Shown here one piece after another: positions 9,594-21,144 of a stretch of DNA of 40,431 bases. The DNA comes from Nemertoderma westbladi. Lineage: Eukaryota; Xenacoelomorpha; Nemertodermatida; Nemertodermatidae. The notes beneath the pieces were generated by a model. The model saw nothing but the letters and a program-made list of their open reading frames with translations, searched no databases and was not told the origin of the DNA. A program made the position numbers and the translations under genes. Position 1 is the first letter of the stretch. Each line of letters starts with the position of its first letter. Location: NCBI GenBank assembly GCA_032718475.1, contig JAUCBJ010008892.1, positions 1 through 40,431 of the forward strand, written 5' to 3'.

Positions 9594-12500
9594 AAAGCCT
9601 GTTCACCACCATGGGTGATCTTCCACAGTAAACCCTTCCACTCTGTTTCATAAAGGAATACCTGTTCACCACCATGGATGATCTTCCACAGTAAACCCTT
9701 CCACTCTGTTTCCTAAAGGAAAGCCTGTTCACCACCATGGGTGATCTTCCACAGTAAACCCTTCCACTCTGTTTCATAAAGGAATACCTGTTCACCACCA
9801 TGGGTGATCTTCCACAGTAAACCCTTCCACTCTGTTCCCTAAAGGAATGCCTGTTCTCCACCATGGATGATCTTCCACAGTAAACCCTTCCACTCTGTTT
9901 CCTAAAGGAATGCCTGTTCACCACCATGGGTGATCTTCCACAGTAAACCCTTCCACTCTGTTCCCTAAAGGAATGCCTGTTCTCCACCATGGATGATCTT
10001 CCACAGTAAACCCTTCCACTCTGTTTCTAAAGGAATGCCTGTTCACCACCATGGATGATCTTCCACAGTAAACCCTTCCACTCTGTTTCTAAAGGAATGC
10101 CTGTTCACCACCATGGGTGATCTTCCACAGTAAACCCTTCCACTCTGTTCCCTAAAGGAATGCCTGTTCTCCACCATGGATGATCTTCCACAGTAAACCC
10201 TTCCACTCTGTTTCTAAAGGAATGCCTGTTCACCACCATGGATGATCTTCCACAGTAAACCCTTCCACTCTGTTTCCCAAAGGAATGCCTGTTCACCACC
10301 ATGGGTGATCTTCCACAGTAAACCCTTCCACTCTGTTCCCTAAAGGAATGCCTGTTCTCCACCATGGATGATCTTCCACAGTAAACCCTTCCACTCTGTT
10401 TCTAAAGGAATGCCTGTTCACCACCATGGATGATCTTCCACAGTAAACCCTTCCACTCTGTTTCTAAAGGAATGCCTGTTCACCACCATGGCTGAACTTC
10501 CACAGTAAACCCTTCCACTCTGTTTCTAAAGGAATGCCTGTTCACCACCATGGATGATCTTCCACAGTAAACCCTTCCACTCTGTTTCTAAAGGAATGCC
10601 TGTTAACCACCATGGATGATCTTCCACAGTAAACCCTTCCACTCTGTTTCTAAAGGAATGCCTGTTAACCACCATGGATGATCTTCCACAGTAAACCCTT
10701 CCACTCTGTTTCTAAAGGAATGCCTGTTCACCACCATGGATGATCTTCCACAGTAAACCCTTCCACTCTGTTTCTAAAGGAATGCCTGTTCACCACCATG
10801 GATGATCTTCCACAGTAAACCCTTCCACTCTGTTTCTAAAGGAATGCCTGTTCACCACCATGGATGATCTTCCACAGTAAACCCTTCCACTCTGTTTCTA
10901 AAGGAATGCCTGTTCACCACCATGGATGATCTTCCACAGTAAACCCTTCCACTCTGTTTCTAAAGGAATGCCTGTTCACCACCATGGATGATCTTCCACA
11001 GTAAACCCTTCCACTCTGTTTCTAAAGGAATGCCTGTTAACCACCATGGATGATCTTCCACAGTAAACCCTTCCACTCTGTTTCTAAAGGAATGCCTGTT
11101 CACCACCATGGATGATCTTCCACAGTAAACCCTTCCACTCTGTTTCTAAAGGAATGCCTGTTCACCACCATGGATGATCTTCCACAGTAAACCCTTCCAC
11201 TCTGTTTCTAAAGGAATGCCTGTTCACCACCATGGATGAACTTCCACAGTAAACCCTTCCACTCTGTTTCTAAAGGAATGCCTGTTCACCACCATGGATG
11301 ATCTTCCACAGTAAACCCTTCCACTCTGTTTCTAAAGGAATGCCTGTTAACCACCATGGATGATCTTCCACAGTAAACCCTTCCACTCTGTTTCTAAAGG
11401 AATGCCTGTTAACCACCATGGATGATCTTCCACAGTAAACCCTTCCACTCTGTTTCTAAAGGAATGCCTGTTCACCACCATGGATGATCTTCCACAGTAA
11501 ACCCTTCCACTCTGTTTCTAAAGGAATGCCTGTTCACCACCATGGATGATCTTCCACAGTAAACCCTTCCACTCTGTTTCTAAAGGAATGCCTGTTCACC
11601 ACCATGGATGATCTTCCACAGTAAACCCTTCCACTCTGTTTCTAAAGGAATGCCTGTTCACCACCATGGATGATCTTCCACAGTAAACCCTTCCACTCTG
11701 TTTCTAAAGGAATGCCTGTTCACCACCATGGATGATCTTCCACAGTAAACCCTTCCACTCTGTTTCTAAAGGAATGCCTGTTAACCACCATGGATGATCT
11801 TCCACAGTAAACCCTTCCACTCTGTTTCTAAAGGAATGCCTGTTCACCACCATGGATGATCTTCCACAGTAAACCCTTCCACTCTGTTTCTAAAGGAATG
11901 CCTGTTCACCACCATGGATGATCTTCCACAGTAAACCCTTCCACTCTGTTTCTAAAGGAATGCCTGTTAACCACCATGGATGATCTTCCACAGTAAACCC
12001 TTCCACTCTGTTTCTAAAGGAATGCCTGTTCACCACCATGGATGATCTTCCACAGTAAACCCTTCCACTCTGTTTCTAAAGGAATGCCTGTTCACCACCA
12101 CGGGTGATCTTCCACAGTAAACCCTTCCACTCTGTTTCTAAAGGAATGCCTGTTCACCACCATGGATGATCTTCCACAGTAAACCCTTCCACTCTGTTTC
12201 TAAAGGAATGCCTGTTCACCACCATGGATGATCTTCCACAGTAAACCCTTCCACTCTGTTTCTAAAGGAATGCCTGTTCACCACCACGGGTGATCTTCCA
12301 CAGTAAACCCTTCCACTCTGTTCCCTAAAGGAATGCCTGTTCTCCACCATGGATGATCTTCCACAGTAAACCCTTCCACTCTGTTTCTAAAGGAATGCCT
12401 GTTCACCACCACGGGTGATCTTCCACAGTAAACCCTTCCACTCTGTTTCCTAAAGGAATGCCTGTTCTCCACCATGGATGATCTTCCACAGTAAACCCTT

Positions 12501-15500
12501 CCACTCTGTTTCTAAAGGAATGCCTGTTCACCACCATGGATGATCTTCCACAGTAAACCCTTCCACTCTGTTTCTAAAGGAATGCCTGTTCACCACCATG
12601 GATGATCTTCCACAGTAAACCCTTCCACTCTGTTTCTAAAGGAATGCCTGTTCACCACCACGGGTGATCTTCCACAGTAAACCCTTCCACTCTGTTCCCT
12701 AAAGGAATGCCTGTTCTCCACCATGGATGATCTTCCACAGTAAACCCTTCCACTCTGTTTCTAAAGGAATGCCTGTTCACCACCATGGCTGAACTTCCAC
12801 AGTAAACCCTTCCACTCTGTTTCCTAAAGGAATGTATGTTCACCACCATGGGTGATCTTCCACAGTAAACACTTCCACTCGGTTTCCTAAAGGAATGCCT
12901 GTTCACCACCACGGGTGATCTTCCACAGTAAACCCTTCCACTCTGTTCCCTAAAGGAATGCCTGTTCTCCACCATGGATGATCTTCCACAGTAAACCCTT
13001 CCACTCTGTTTCTAAAGGAATGCCTGTTCACCACCATGGCTGAACTTCCACAGTAAACCCTTCCACTCTGTTTCCTAAAGGAATGTATGTTCACCACCAT
13101 GGGTGATCTTCCACAGTAAACACTTCCACTCGGTTTCCTAAAGGAATGCCTGTTAACCACCATGGCTGAACTTCCACAGTAAACCCTTCCACTCTGTTTC
13201 TAAAGGAATGCCTGTTCACCACCACGGGTGATCTTCCACAGTAAACCCTTCCACTCTGTTCCCTAAAGGAATGCCTGTTCTCCACCATGGATGATCTTCC
13301 ACAGTAAACCCTTCCACTCTGTTTCTAAAGGAATGCCTGTTCACCACCATGGCTGAACTTCCACAGTAAACCCTTCCACTCTGTTTCCTAAAGGAATGTA
13401 TGTTCACCACCATGGGTGATCTTCCACAGTAAACACTTCCACTCGGTTTCCTAAAGGAATGCCTGTTAACCACCATGGGTGATCTTCCACAGTAAACCCT
13501 TCCACTCTGTTTCTAAAGGAATGCCTGTTCACCACCATGGCTGAACTTCCACAGTAAACCCTTCCTCTCTGTTTCCTAAAGGAATGCCTGTTCACTACCA
13601 TGGGTGAACTTCCACAGTAAACCCTTCCACTCTGTTTCTAAAGGAATGCCTGTTCACCACCATGGCTGAACTTCCACAGTGAACCCCTCCACTCTGTTTC
13701 CTAAAGGAATGCCTGTTCACCACCATGGGTGATCTTCCACAGTAAACCCTTCCACACTGTTTCCTAAAGGAATGCCTGTTCACCACCATGGGTGATCTTC
13801 CACAGTAAACCCTTCCACTCTGTTTCTAAAGGAATGCCTGTTCACCACCATGGCTGAACTTCCACAGTGAACCCCTCCACTCTGTTTCCTAAAGGAATGC
13901 CTGTTCACCACCATGGGTGATCTTCCACAGTAAACATTTCCACTCTGTTTCCTAAAGGAATGCCTGTTCACCACCATGGGTGATCTTCCACAGTAAACCC
14001 TTCCACACTGTTTCCTAAAGGAATGCCTGTTCACCACCATGGGTGATCTTCCACAGTAAACCCTTCCACTCTGTTTCTAAAGGAATGCCTGTTCACCACC
14101 ATGGCTGAACTTCCACAGTGAACCCCTCCACTCTGTTTCCTAAAGGAATGCCTGTTCACCACCATGGGTGATCTTCCACAGTAAACATTTCCACTCTGTT
14201 TCCTAAAGGAATGCCTGTTCACCACCATGGGTGATCTTCCACAGTAAACCCTTCCACACTGTTTCCTAAAGGAATGCCTGTTCACCACCATGGGTGATCT
14301 TCCACAGTAAACCCTTCCACTCTGTTTCTAAAGGAATGCCTGTTCACCACCATGGGTGATCTTCCACAGTAAACCCTTCCACTCTGTTCCCTAAAGGAAT
14401 GCCTGTTCTCCACCATGGATGATCTTCCACAGTAAACCCTTCCACACTGTTTCCTAAAAGAATGCCTGTTCACCACCATGGGTGATCTTCCACAGTAAAC
14501 CCTTCCACTCTGTTTCCTAAAGGAATGCCTGTTAACCACCATGGGTGATCTTCCACAGTAAACCCTTCCACTCTGTTTCTAAAGGAATGCCTGTTCACCA
14601 CCATGGCTGAACTTCCACAGTAAACCCTTCCACTCTGTTTCCTAAAGGAATGTATGTTCACCACCATGGGTGATCTTCCACAGTAAACACTTCCACTCTG
14701 TTTCCTAAAGGAATGCCTGTTAACCACCATGGGTGATCTTCCACAGTAAACCCTTCCACTCTGTTTCTAAAGGAATGCCTGTTCACCACCATGGCTGAAC
14801 TTCCACAGTAAACCCTTCCTCTCTGTTTCCTAAAGGAATGCCTGTTCACTACCATGGGTGAACTTCCACAGTAAACCCCTCCACTCTGTTTCTAAAGGAA
14901 TGCCTGTTCACCACCATGGCTGAACTTCCACAGTAAACCCTTCCACTCTGTTTCTAAAGGAATGCCTGTTCACCACCATGGCTGAACTTCCACAGTGAAC
15001 CCTTCCACTCTGTTCCCTGAAGGAATACCTGTTCACCACCATGGGTGATCTTCCACAGTAAACCCTTCCACTCTGTTTCCTAAAGGAATGTATGTTCACC
15101 ACCATGGGTGATCTTTCACAGTAAACCCTTCCACTCTGTTTCCTAAAGGAATGTATGTTCACCACCATGGGTGATCTTCCACAGTAAACCCTTCCACTCT
15201 GCTTCTAAAGGAATGCCTGTTCACCACCATGGCTGAACTTCCACAGTTAACCCTTCTACTCTGTTCCCTGAAGGAATACCTGTTCACCACCATGGGTGAT
15301 CTCCCACAGTAAACCCTTCCACTCTGTTTCCTAAAGGAATCCCTGTTCACCACCATGGGTGATCTCCCACAGTAAACCCTTCCACTCTGTTTCCTAAAGG
15401 AATCCCTGTTCACCACCATGGGTGATCTTCCACAGTAAACCCTTCCACTTTGTCTCCAAGGAATGCATGTTCACCACCATGGGTGATCTTCCACAGTAAA

Positions 15501-18151
15501 CCCTTCCACTCTGTTTCCTAAAGGAATGCCTGTTAACCACCATGGGTGATCTTCCACAGTAAACCCTTCCACTCTGTTTCTAAAGGAATGCCTGTTCACC
15601 ACCATGGCTGAACTTCCACAGTAAACCCTTCCACTCTGTTTCCTAAAGGAATGTATGTTCACCACCATGGGTGATCTTCCACAGTAAACACTTCCACTCT
15701 GTTTCCTAAAGGAATGCCTGTTAACCACCATGGGTGATCTTCCACAGTAAACCCTTCCACTCTGTTTCTAAAGGAATGCCTGTTCACCACCATGGCTGAA
15801 CTTCCACAGTAAACCCTTCCTCTCTGTTTCCTAAAGGAATGCCTGTTCACTACCATGGGTGAACTTCCACAGTAAACCCCTCCACTCTGTTTCTAAAGGA
15901 ATGCCTGTTCACCACCATGGCTGAACTTCCACAGTAAACCCTTCCACTCTGTTTCTAAAGGAATGCCTGTTCACCACCATGGCTGAACTTCCACAGTGAA
16001 CCCTTCCACTCTGTTCCCTGAAGGAATACCTGTTCACCACCATGGGTGATCTTCCACAGTAAACCCTTCCACTCTGTTTCCTAAAGGAATGTATGTTCAC
16101 CACCATGGGTGATCTTTCACAGTAAACCCTTCCACTCTGTTTCCTAAAGGAATGTATGTTCACCACCATGGGTGATCTTCCACAGTAAACCCTTCCACTC
16201 TGTTTCTAAAGGAATGCCTGTTCACCACCATGGCTGAACTTCCACAGTGAACCCTTCCACTCTGTTCCCTGAAGGAATACCTGTTCACCACCATGGGTGA
16301 TCTCCCACAGTAAACCCTTCCACTCTGTTTCCTAAAGGAATCCCTGTTCACCACCATGGGTGATCTCCCACAGTAAACCCTTCCACTCTGTTTCCTAAAG
16401 GAATCCCTGTTCACCACCATGGGTGATCTTCCACAGTAAACCCTTCCACTTTGTCTCCAAGGAATGCCTGTTCACCACCATGGGTGATCTTCCACAGTAA
16501 ACCCTTCCACATTGTTTCCTAAAGGAATGTCTGTTCACCACCATGGATGATCTTCCACAGTAAACCCTTCCACTCTGTTTCCTAAAGGAATGCGTGTTCA
16601 CCACCATGGGTGAACTTCCACAGTGAACCCTTCCACTCTGTTCCCTGAAGGAATACCTGTTCTCCACCATGGGTGATCTCCCACAGTAAACCCTTCCACT
16701 CTGTTTCTAAAGGAATGCCTGTTCACCACCATGGGTGATCTTCAACAGTAAACCCTTCCACTCTGTTCCCTAAAGGAATGCCTGTTCTCCACCATGGATG
16801 ATCTTCCACAGTAAACCCTTCCACACTGTTTCCTAAAAGAATGCCTGTTCACCACCATGGGTGATCTTCCACAGTAAACCCTTCCACTCTGTTTCCTAAA
16901 GGAATGCCTGTTAACCACCATGGGTGATCTTCCACAGTAAACCCTTCCACTCTGTTTCTAAAGGAATGCCTGTTCACCACCATGGCTGAACTTCCACAGT
17001 AAACCCTTCCACTCTGTTTCCTAAAGGAATGTATGTTCACCACCATGGGTGATCTTCCACAGTAAACACTTCCACTCTGTTTCCTAAAGGAATGCCTGTT
17101 AACCACCATGGGTGATCTTCCACAGTAAACCCTTCCACTCTGTTTCTAAAGGAATGTCTGTTCACCACCATGGCTGAACTTCCACAGTAAACCCTTCCTC
17201 TCTGTTTCCTAAAGGAATGCCTGTTCACCACCATGGCTGAACTTCCACAGTGAACCCTACCACTCTGTTCCCTGAAAGAATACCTGTTCACCACCATGGG
17301 TGATCTTCCACAGTAAACCCTTCCACTCTGTTTCCTAAAGGAATGCCTGTTCTCCACCATGGGTGAACTTCCACAGTAAACCCCTCCACTCTGTTTCTAA
17401 AGGAATGCCTGTTCACCACCATGGCTGAACTTCCACAGTAAACCCTTCCACTCTGTTTCTAAAGGAATGCCTGTTCACCACCATGGCTGAACTTCCACAG
17501 TGAACCCTACCACTCTGTTCCCTGAAGGAATACCTGTTCACCACCATGGGTGATCTTCCACAGTAAACCCTTCCACTCTGTTTCCTAAAGGAATGTATGT
17601 TCACCACCATGGGTGATCTTTCACAGTAAACCCTTCCACATTGTTTCCTAAAGGAATGCCTGTTCACCACCATGGCTGAACTTCCACAGTGAACCCTTCC
17701 ACTCTGTTCCCTGAAGGAATCCCTGTTCACCACCATGGGTGATCTCCCACAGTAAACCCTTCCACTCTGTTTCCTAAAGGAATCCCTGATCACCACCATG
17801 GGTGATCTTCCACAGTAAACCCTTCCACTTTGTCTCCAAGGAATGCCTGTTCACCACCATGGGTGATCTTCCACAGTAAACCCTTCAACATTGTTTCCTA
17901 AAGGAATGCCTGTTCACAACCATGGCTGAACTTCCACAGTGAACCCTTCCACTCTGTTCCCTGAAGGAATACCTGTTCACCACCATGGGTGATCTCCCAC
18001 AGTAAACCCTTCCACTCTGTTTCCTAAAGGAATCCCTGTTCACCACCATGGGTGATCTTCCACAGTAAACCCTTCCACTTTGTTTCCTAAAGGAATGCCT
18101 GTTCACCACCATGGCTGAACTTCCACAGTAAACCCTTCCACTCTGTTTCCC
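9594..18151. repeat. 62/63-bp satellite, large array (about 137 units) with higher-order repeats
   Basis: About 8.5 kb of head-to-tail units of the same family as 2161-2999. Units are 63 bp (TTTCCTAAAGG form) or 62 bp (TTTCTAAAGG, one C lost). From about 10.0 to 12.6 kb almost all units are the 62-bp form and very homogeneous, so frames close; elsewhere mixtures occur. Higher-order repeats are visible: a 313-bp period near 12.9-13.5 kb, a 251-bp period (four units) near 13.5-14.5 kb, and a 1001-bp block at 14470-15470 repeated at 15471-16471, with a partial third copy from about 16849. Minus-strand ORFs of 60-135 codons here are repeat artefacts. Nearly every unit carries an NcoI-type CCATGG and the string CACCACCATGG. 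Confidence 0.97.
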
Positions 18152-18209
18152 AAATTGTCTTGGTTCCATTTATCGACCAGTCAAAGATGAAAGATTGGGT
18201 TGCATCCAA

Positions 18210-18276
18210 GCCGGGAATTGAATACGGGCCTCCAGATTGTAAGTCCAGGAATGTCAACCACTTGGTTAATTACCTA
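18210..18276 (-). repeat. tRNA-derived SINE head bordering the large satellite array
   Basis: On the minus strand the order is an A-box-like TTAACCAAGTGG, an anticodon-arm-like ACATTCCTGGACTTACAATC, and a B-box-like GTATTCAATTCCC. Spacing matches a tRNA-derived Pol III promoter. About 60 bases of unique body follow and then the satellite begins, so in transcript orientation the array lies 3' of the head. The same order is seen at the short array (3069-3145). The acceptor stem does not pair, so this is not a tRNA gene. Confidence 0.55.
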
Positions 18277-18455
18277 CCAATGGGTGATTCTCACCGAAAG
18301 TGGCCAAATAGAACTGAAATATTCCTGAAATTTCAACTCCATTGAAACCATACAAAACTATATATATTCTGAAAGCATTTTTTAAGGAGAATTCAATGGT
18401 GACAATCTCCGAGATGTTAGATAAAATCTTAAAGAAATAATCAAGGTAAAGTATG

Positions 18456-18605
18456 TGTCCCGCCTGTAATGGTTTGTCCCTCCATGTAATACGAATTTTT
18501 AGGCTGTAAATTGTCCCTGTAATGCGATGTCCCAGCCCTGTAACAATATATTCATATATCTCTATTGGTAGGCCTATCGTGTAGTGCGATGTCCCCACAT
18601 TGTAA
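18456..18605 (+). repeat. Five direct copies of a TGTCCC...TGTAAY motif
   Basis: TGTCCC followed within zero to five bases by TGTAAT or TGTAAC occurs at 18456, 18475, 18512, 18528 and 18591. The same motif pair appears inverted on the far side of the ORF at 18794-19285. Clustered short repeats of this kind at both flanks are typical of subterminal transposase-binding regions; the function here is inferred. Confidence 0.6.
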
Positions 18606-18793
18606 CAATATAATAGTCATGTACGTATGTATTTAGTTAATTTTCCATACATAACTTTTTAGTAAGTTTTCCGAGAAAGATAAGTTTTGTCAAAATTGTG
18701 TATTATTTTTAAAAATTCATATAATCGACCACAGAAAAGAAACCAAAACCAGACAATTCCAAACTATTCGTAAGCTGCTACAATAGCCTAGAA

Positions 18794-19285
18794 TCAGTTT
18801 AGAATCTTCTGACTTTGGCGCCTATTCTCTGTTAATCTTGTTAATCTATTCTTCACTCTTGTCTGCAATCCGGTGTTGGACTGCCACTTTGACGTTGAAC
18901 CCCCTGATGAGGTGGTTGAAGACATCGCGATCGTTCGGGTTTCAGCCAATTGTTTACTCTTAGCCCTGTATGCTTGTTTCCGTATACGCTCCTTTTCACG
19001 TTTATTAGCAGCCTTGAACTCGTCAATAGTTCGTTCTCTGCGAGTATGTACCCCTGACATATTCTTTCTCCTATTATATCTTGCTCGCTCCTTGGTGCGT
19101 TCAGCTTCGCGGAATTCTTCATGACGTCCCTCCGATTTTATTCGTTCTCGGAATCGTTTGACACGCTCTCGATTTTCTTTTCTTTTCTTATCCTGATCAC
19201 GTTTCATTGCTTCGATTTTATTATCATCACGTTTCCGAGATTTTTCCGTTCGCTTCCACTCATCTTGCTTCTTTCGTGTTTTCAT
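18794..19285 (-). CDS. Highly charged, coiled-coil-like ORF (163 aa), probably mobile-element derived
   Basis: Minus-strand ORF from ATG at 19285 to the stop at 18794. The first about 110 residues are almost all Lys, Arg, Glu and Asp in a helical pattern (RERVKRFRERIKSEGRHEEF, then RTKERARYNRRK, then KREKERIRKQAYRAKSKQ), reading as two or three degenerate basic-helix repeats. A Ser/Thr-rich linker and a basic C-terminus follow (TRVKNRLTRLTENRR). The arrangement resembles, from memory and unverified, the N-terminal part of uncharacterised proteins multicopy in aquatic animals; if so, the C-terminal part is missing. It is flanked by motif clusters that invert across it, which suggests the gene of a DNA transposon. 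No catalytic motif is present in what remains. Alternative: a low-complexity host protein. Confidence 0.5.
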   Translation of the reverse strand: MKTRKKQDEWKRTEKSRKRDDNKIEAMKRDQDKKRKENRERVKRFRERIKSEGRHEEFREAERTKERARYNRRKNMSGVHTRRERTIDEFKAANKREKERIRKQAYRAKSKQLAETRTIAMSSTTSSGGSTSKWQSNTGLQTRVKNRLTRLTENRRQSQKILN

Positions 19286-19446
19286 TTTGTAAATTTAACG
19301 GACCAAAATTAGTCTATGTTAGTAGAATGGTACGGTGTAAGTTAATTAAAACAGAAAAGTTAAGTCCTGAAATTAAATGACCAAATACAGATGCTTTTCA
19401 AATTTCCCACCAATTATTGTGCCATAGAATCAATACTAAATTTGCC

Positions 19447-19541
19447 ATTACAGAGAAGGGACAGTCCCTCATTGTAATGGTATCTCGCACACGTAATTTG
19501 TGGGACAATTACAGGGCCATTACATGGAGGGACAAATTGAT
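19447..19541 (-). repeat. Inverted counterpart of the TGTCCC/TGTAAT motif cluster
   Basis: Contains ATTACAGAGAAGGGACA, GTCCCTCATTGTAAT, GGGACAATTACA and CCATTACATGGAGGGACAAA. The last is the reverse complement of TTTGTCCCTCCATGTAAT at 18473-18490, giving an inverted pair about 1.05 kb apart around the charged ORF. Looser copies follow at 19877-19892 and near 20020-20038. The surrounding 19.3-20.4 kb holds no other supported gene. Confidence 0.6.
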
Positions 19542-20443
19542 CTTGATATTGAATGTGTAGGGAGCACACTTTAATATTGAAGTTGGAAGTAACAATGGCT
19601 GTATTGCCCATGTTTTAATCTGCTATAATAACTTTACTTTGTTAATTCAAAATGTTACATGCAAATTTATATGCAGAATTAGTAATGGAAAACATGGGAC
19701 AAAACATCTTGAACATACCGGGTTTGTCACATATAGATGTTAAAATCTCGGCAACTACTGGATCGTTTTCAATAAGGTTTTTTTTATTGTGTTCTGTAAT
19801 AATTGAGGCTGGATTTGCGCATCATCATACCGACTGATAACTTCTTATAGCTTCTTTCGAACCTCTATTGAACATTTGGGACATTACAGGGGTCATATTG
19901 AAATTTAATAATATTTTATGCTGTTACTGGAACGGAAGTATTTGTATCCTCCAAAAACTGATCTGAGAATGTAGGAAATTTTTCAAGCTTCCGAATGATA
20001 TATAGTTTATACACCAAGGACCGTAATGGGGACATTCTACTGTTCTCTAAATGTTATGCAAATTCTCTAAAAAAGTGTTAAAAATGCTATTTTTTAGCGT
20101 TTGACAGAGAAATATGGTAATATGCAGGGATTTTTCAACCCTGAAAACATGATGAGCAGAATTTTCAGGCCTAGTTTCATATATAAAACATTTTACCGTT
20201 TAAAAATTCATCAATCTAAACAGAACTTACGTTCCGGACAATTTCTAAGTCGGTTTTGGCCACTTTTGTTGAGAATGACCCCAATGTAAATATTATGACC
20301 CCAACTTCAATTTTACACAAAATGAATAGATATCATCCGTGTGTTAATCTTCAAGGTTACTACATGTGTACATGATTATACAAATTCAGGCGATATTTAA
20401 GCAAAAATTGCTTTAGAAATTCTTCTATCATTAGAATTCATCA

Positions 20444-21144
20444 TTAATTCGAAATCATTCCTTGGGAATGTAAATAGGCGACCAAATTATTGTTATTGCG
20501 GTAGTTTATGAGAAATTGGTAATAGCACAAAATAAAAAAACACATAAAAAAAACAAAATTAATCCCAATCAGGCCAATCGAAATATGATTTATATTGTTC
20601 CTTGTTATCTGGGTTTTACCAATATTGTCATCATTGTCAACTAGGTCTACATCTTCATTATCCACTATGTCATCCATTACGCAGTCAATTACAGTAACCA
20701 TTTCCTCATCAGCGATCATTTTTTCATGTTCTTGACCACTGCTACTAGATATAGTATCAATTCCAGTAACCATTGGCTCATCTGAGACCATTTCTTCAGA
20801 ATGTTTTTCATCACTGTTACTAGATATCATAATATCATTAAGTCCAGACTCATCAGTAGTGGGTGGAATGTCATTAGGTCCAATTCCAGCAGAGGGTTCA
20901 GACCTCAACAGCTTGTAATTTTCTTCCAGAACTTCCCAGAATCGAGTTCCCTGTGTTTCAGACCCGTGTTTCATCTCTTCGGGATAGACTCGCGCTTTGA
21001 TATGTGGGTTGAGAAAGGATAAATGAGGCAACATTTGCCAGGTGGAGATGTAAGGTATATTCTCTTGCACTCCAATTCGTATAAACTTGAGCTCTCTTGA
21101 GTAGAGGTCGCGTATTCTCTTCCAAGTCACATTGAAACATTCAA
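20444..21144 (-). CDS. Multi-MADF gene exon 5: second half of MADF 4, acidic linker, transmembrane tail
   Basis: The acceptor ACTATTTCAG|TTGAA starts the exon at 21144; the frame stops at 20444. It encodes VTWKRIRDLYSREL and STWQMLPHLSFL (end of MADF 4), a Ser/Asp/Glu-rich linker ending in a strongly acidic run (DIVDNEDVDLVDNDDN), then a hydrophobic segment (ISIGLIGINFVFFMCFFILC...) of about 26 residues and 20 polar C-terminal residues. The ending is that of a tail-anchored membrane protein. No clear AATAAA follows within about 150 bases. Confidence 0.65.

Noticed and set aside
9583-18169. About 20 further minus-strand ORFs of 60-135 codons in the large array
   Set aside because: Same satellite artefact; frames end wherever a 62-bp unit intervenes and no consistent start, stop or domain is seen.
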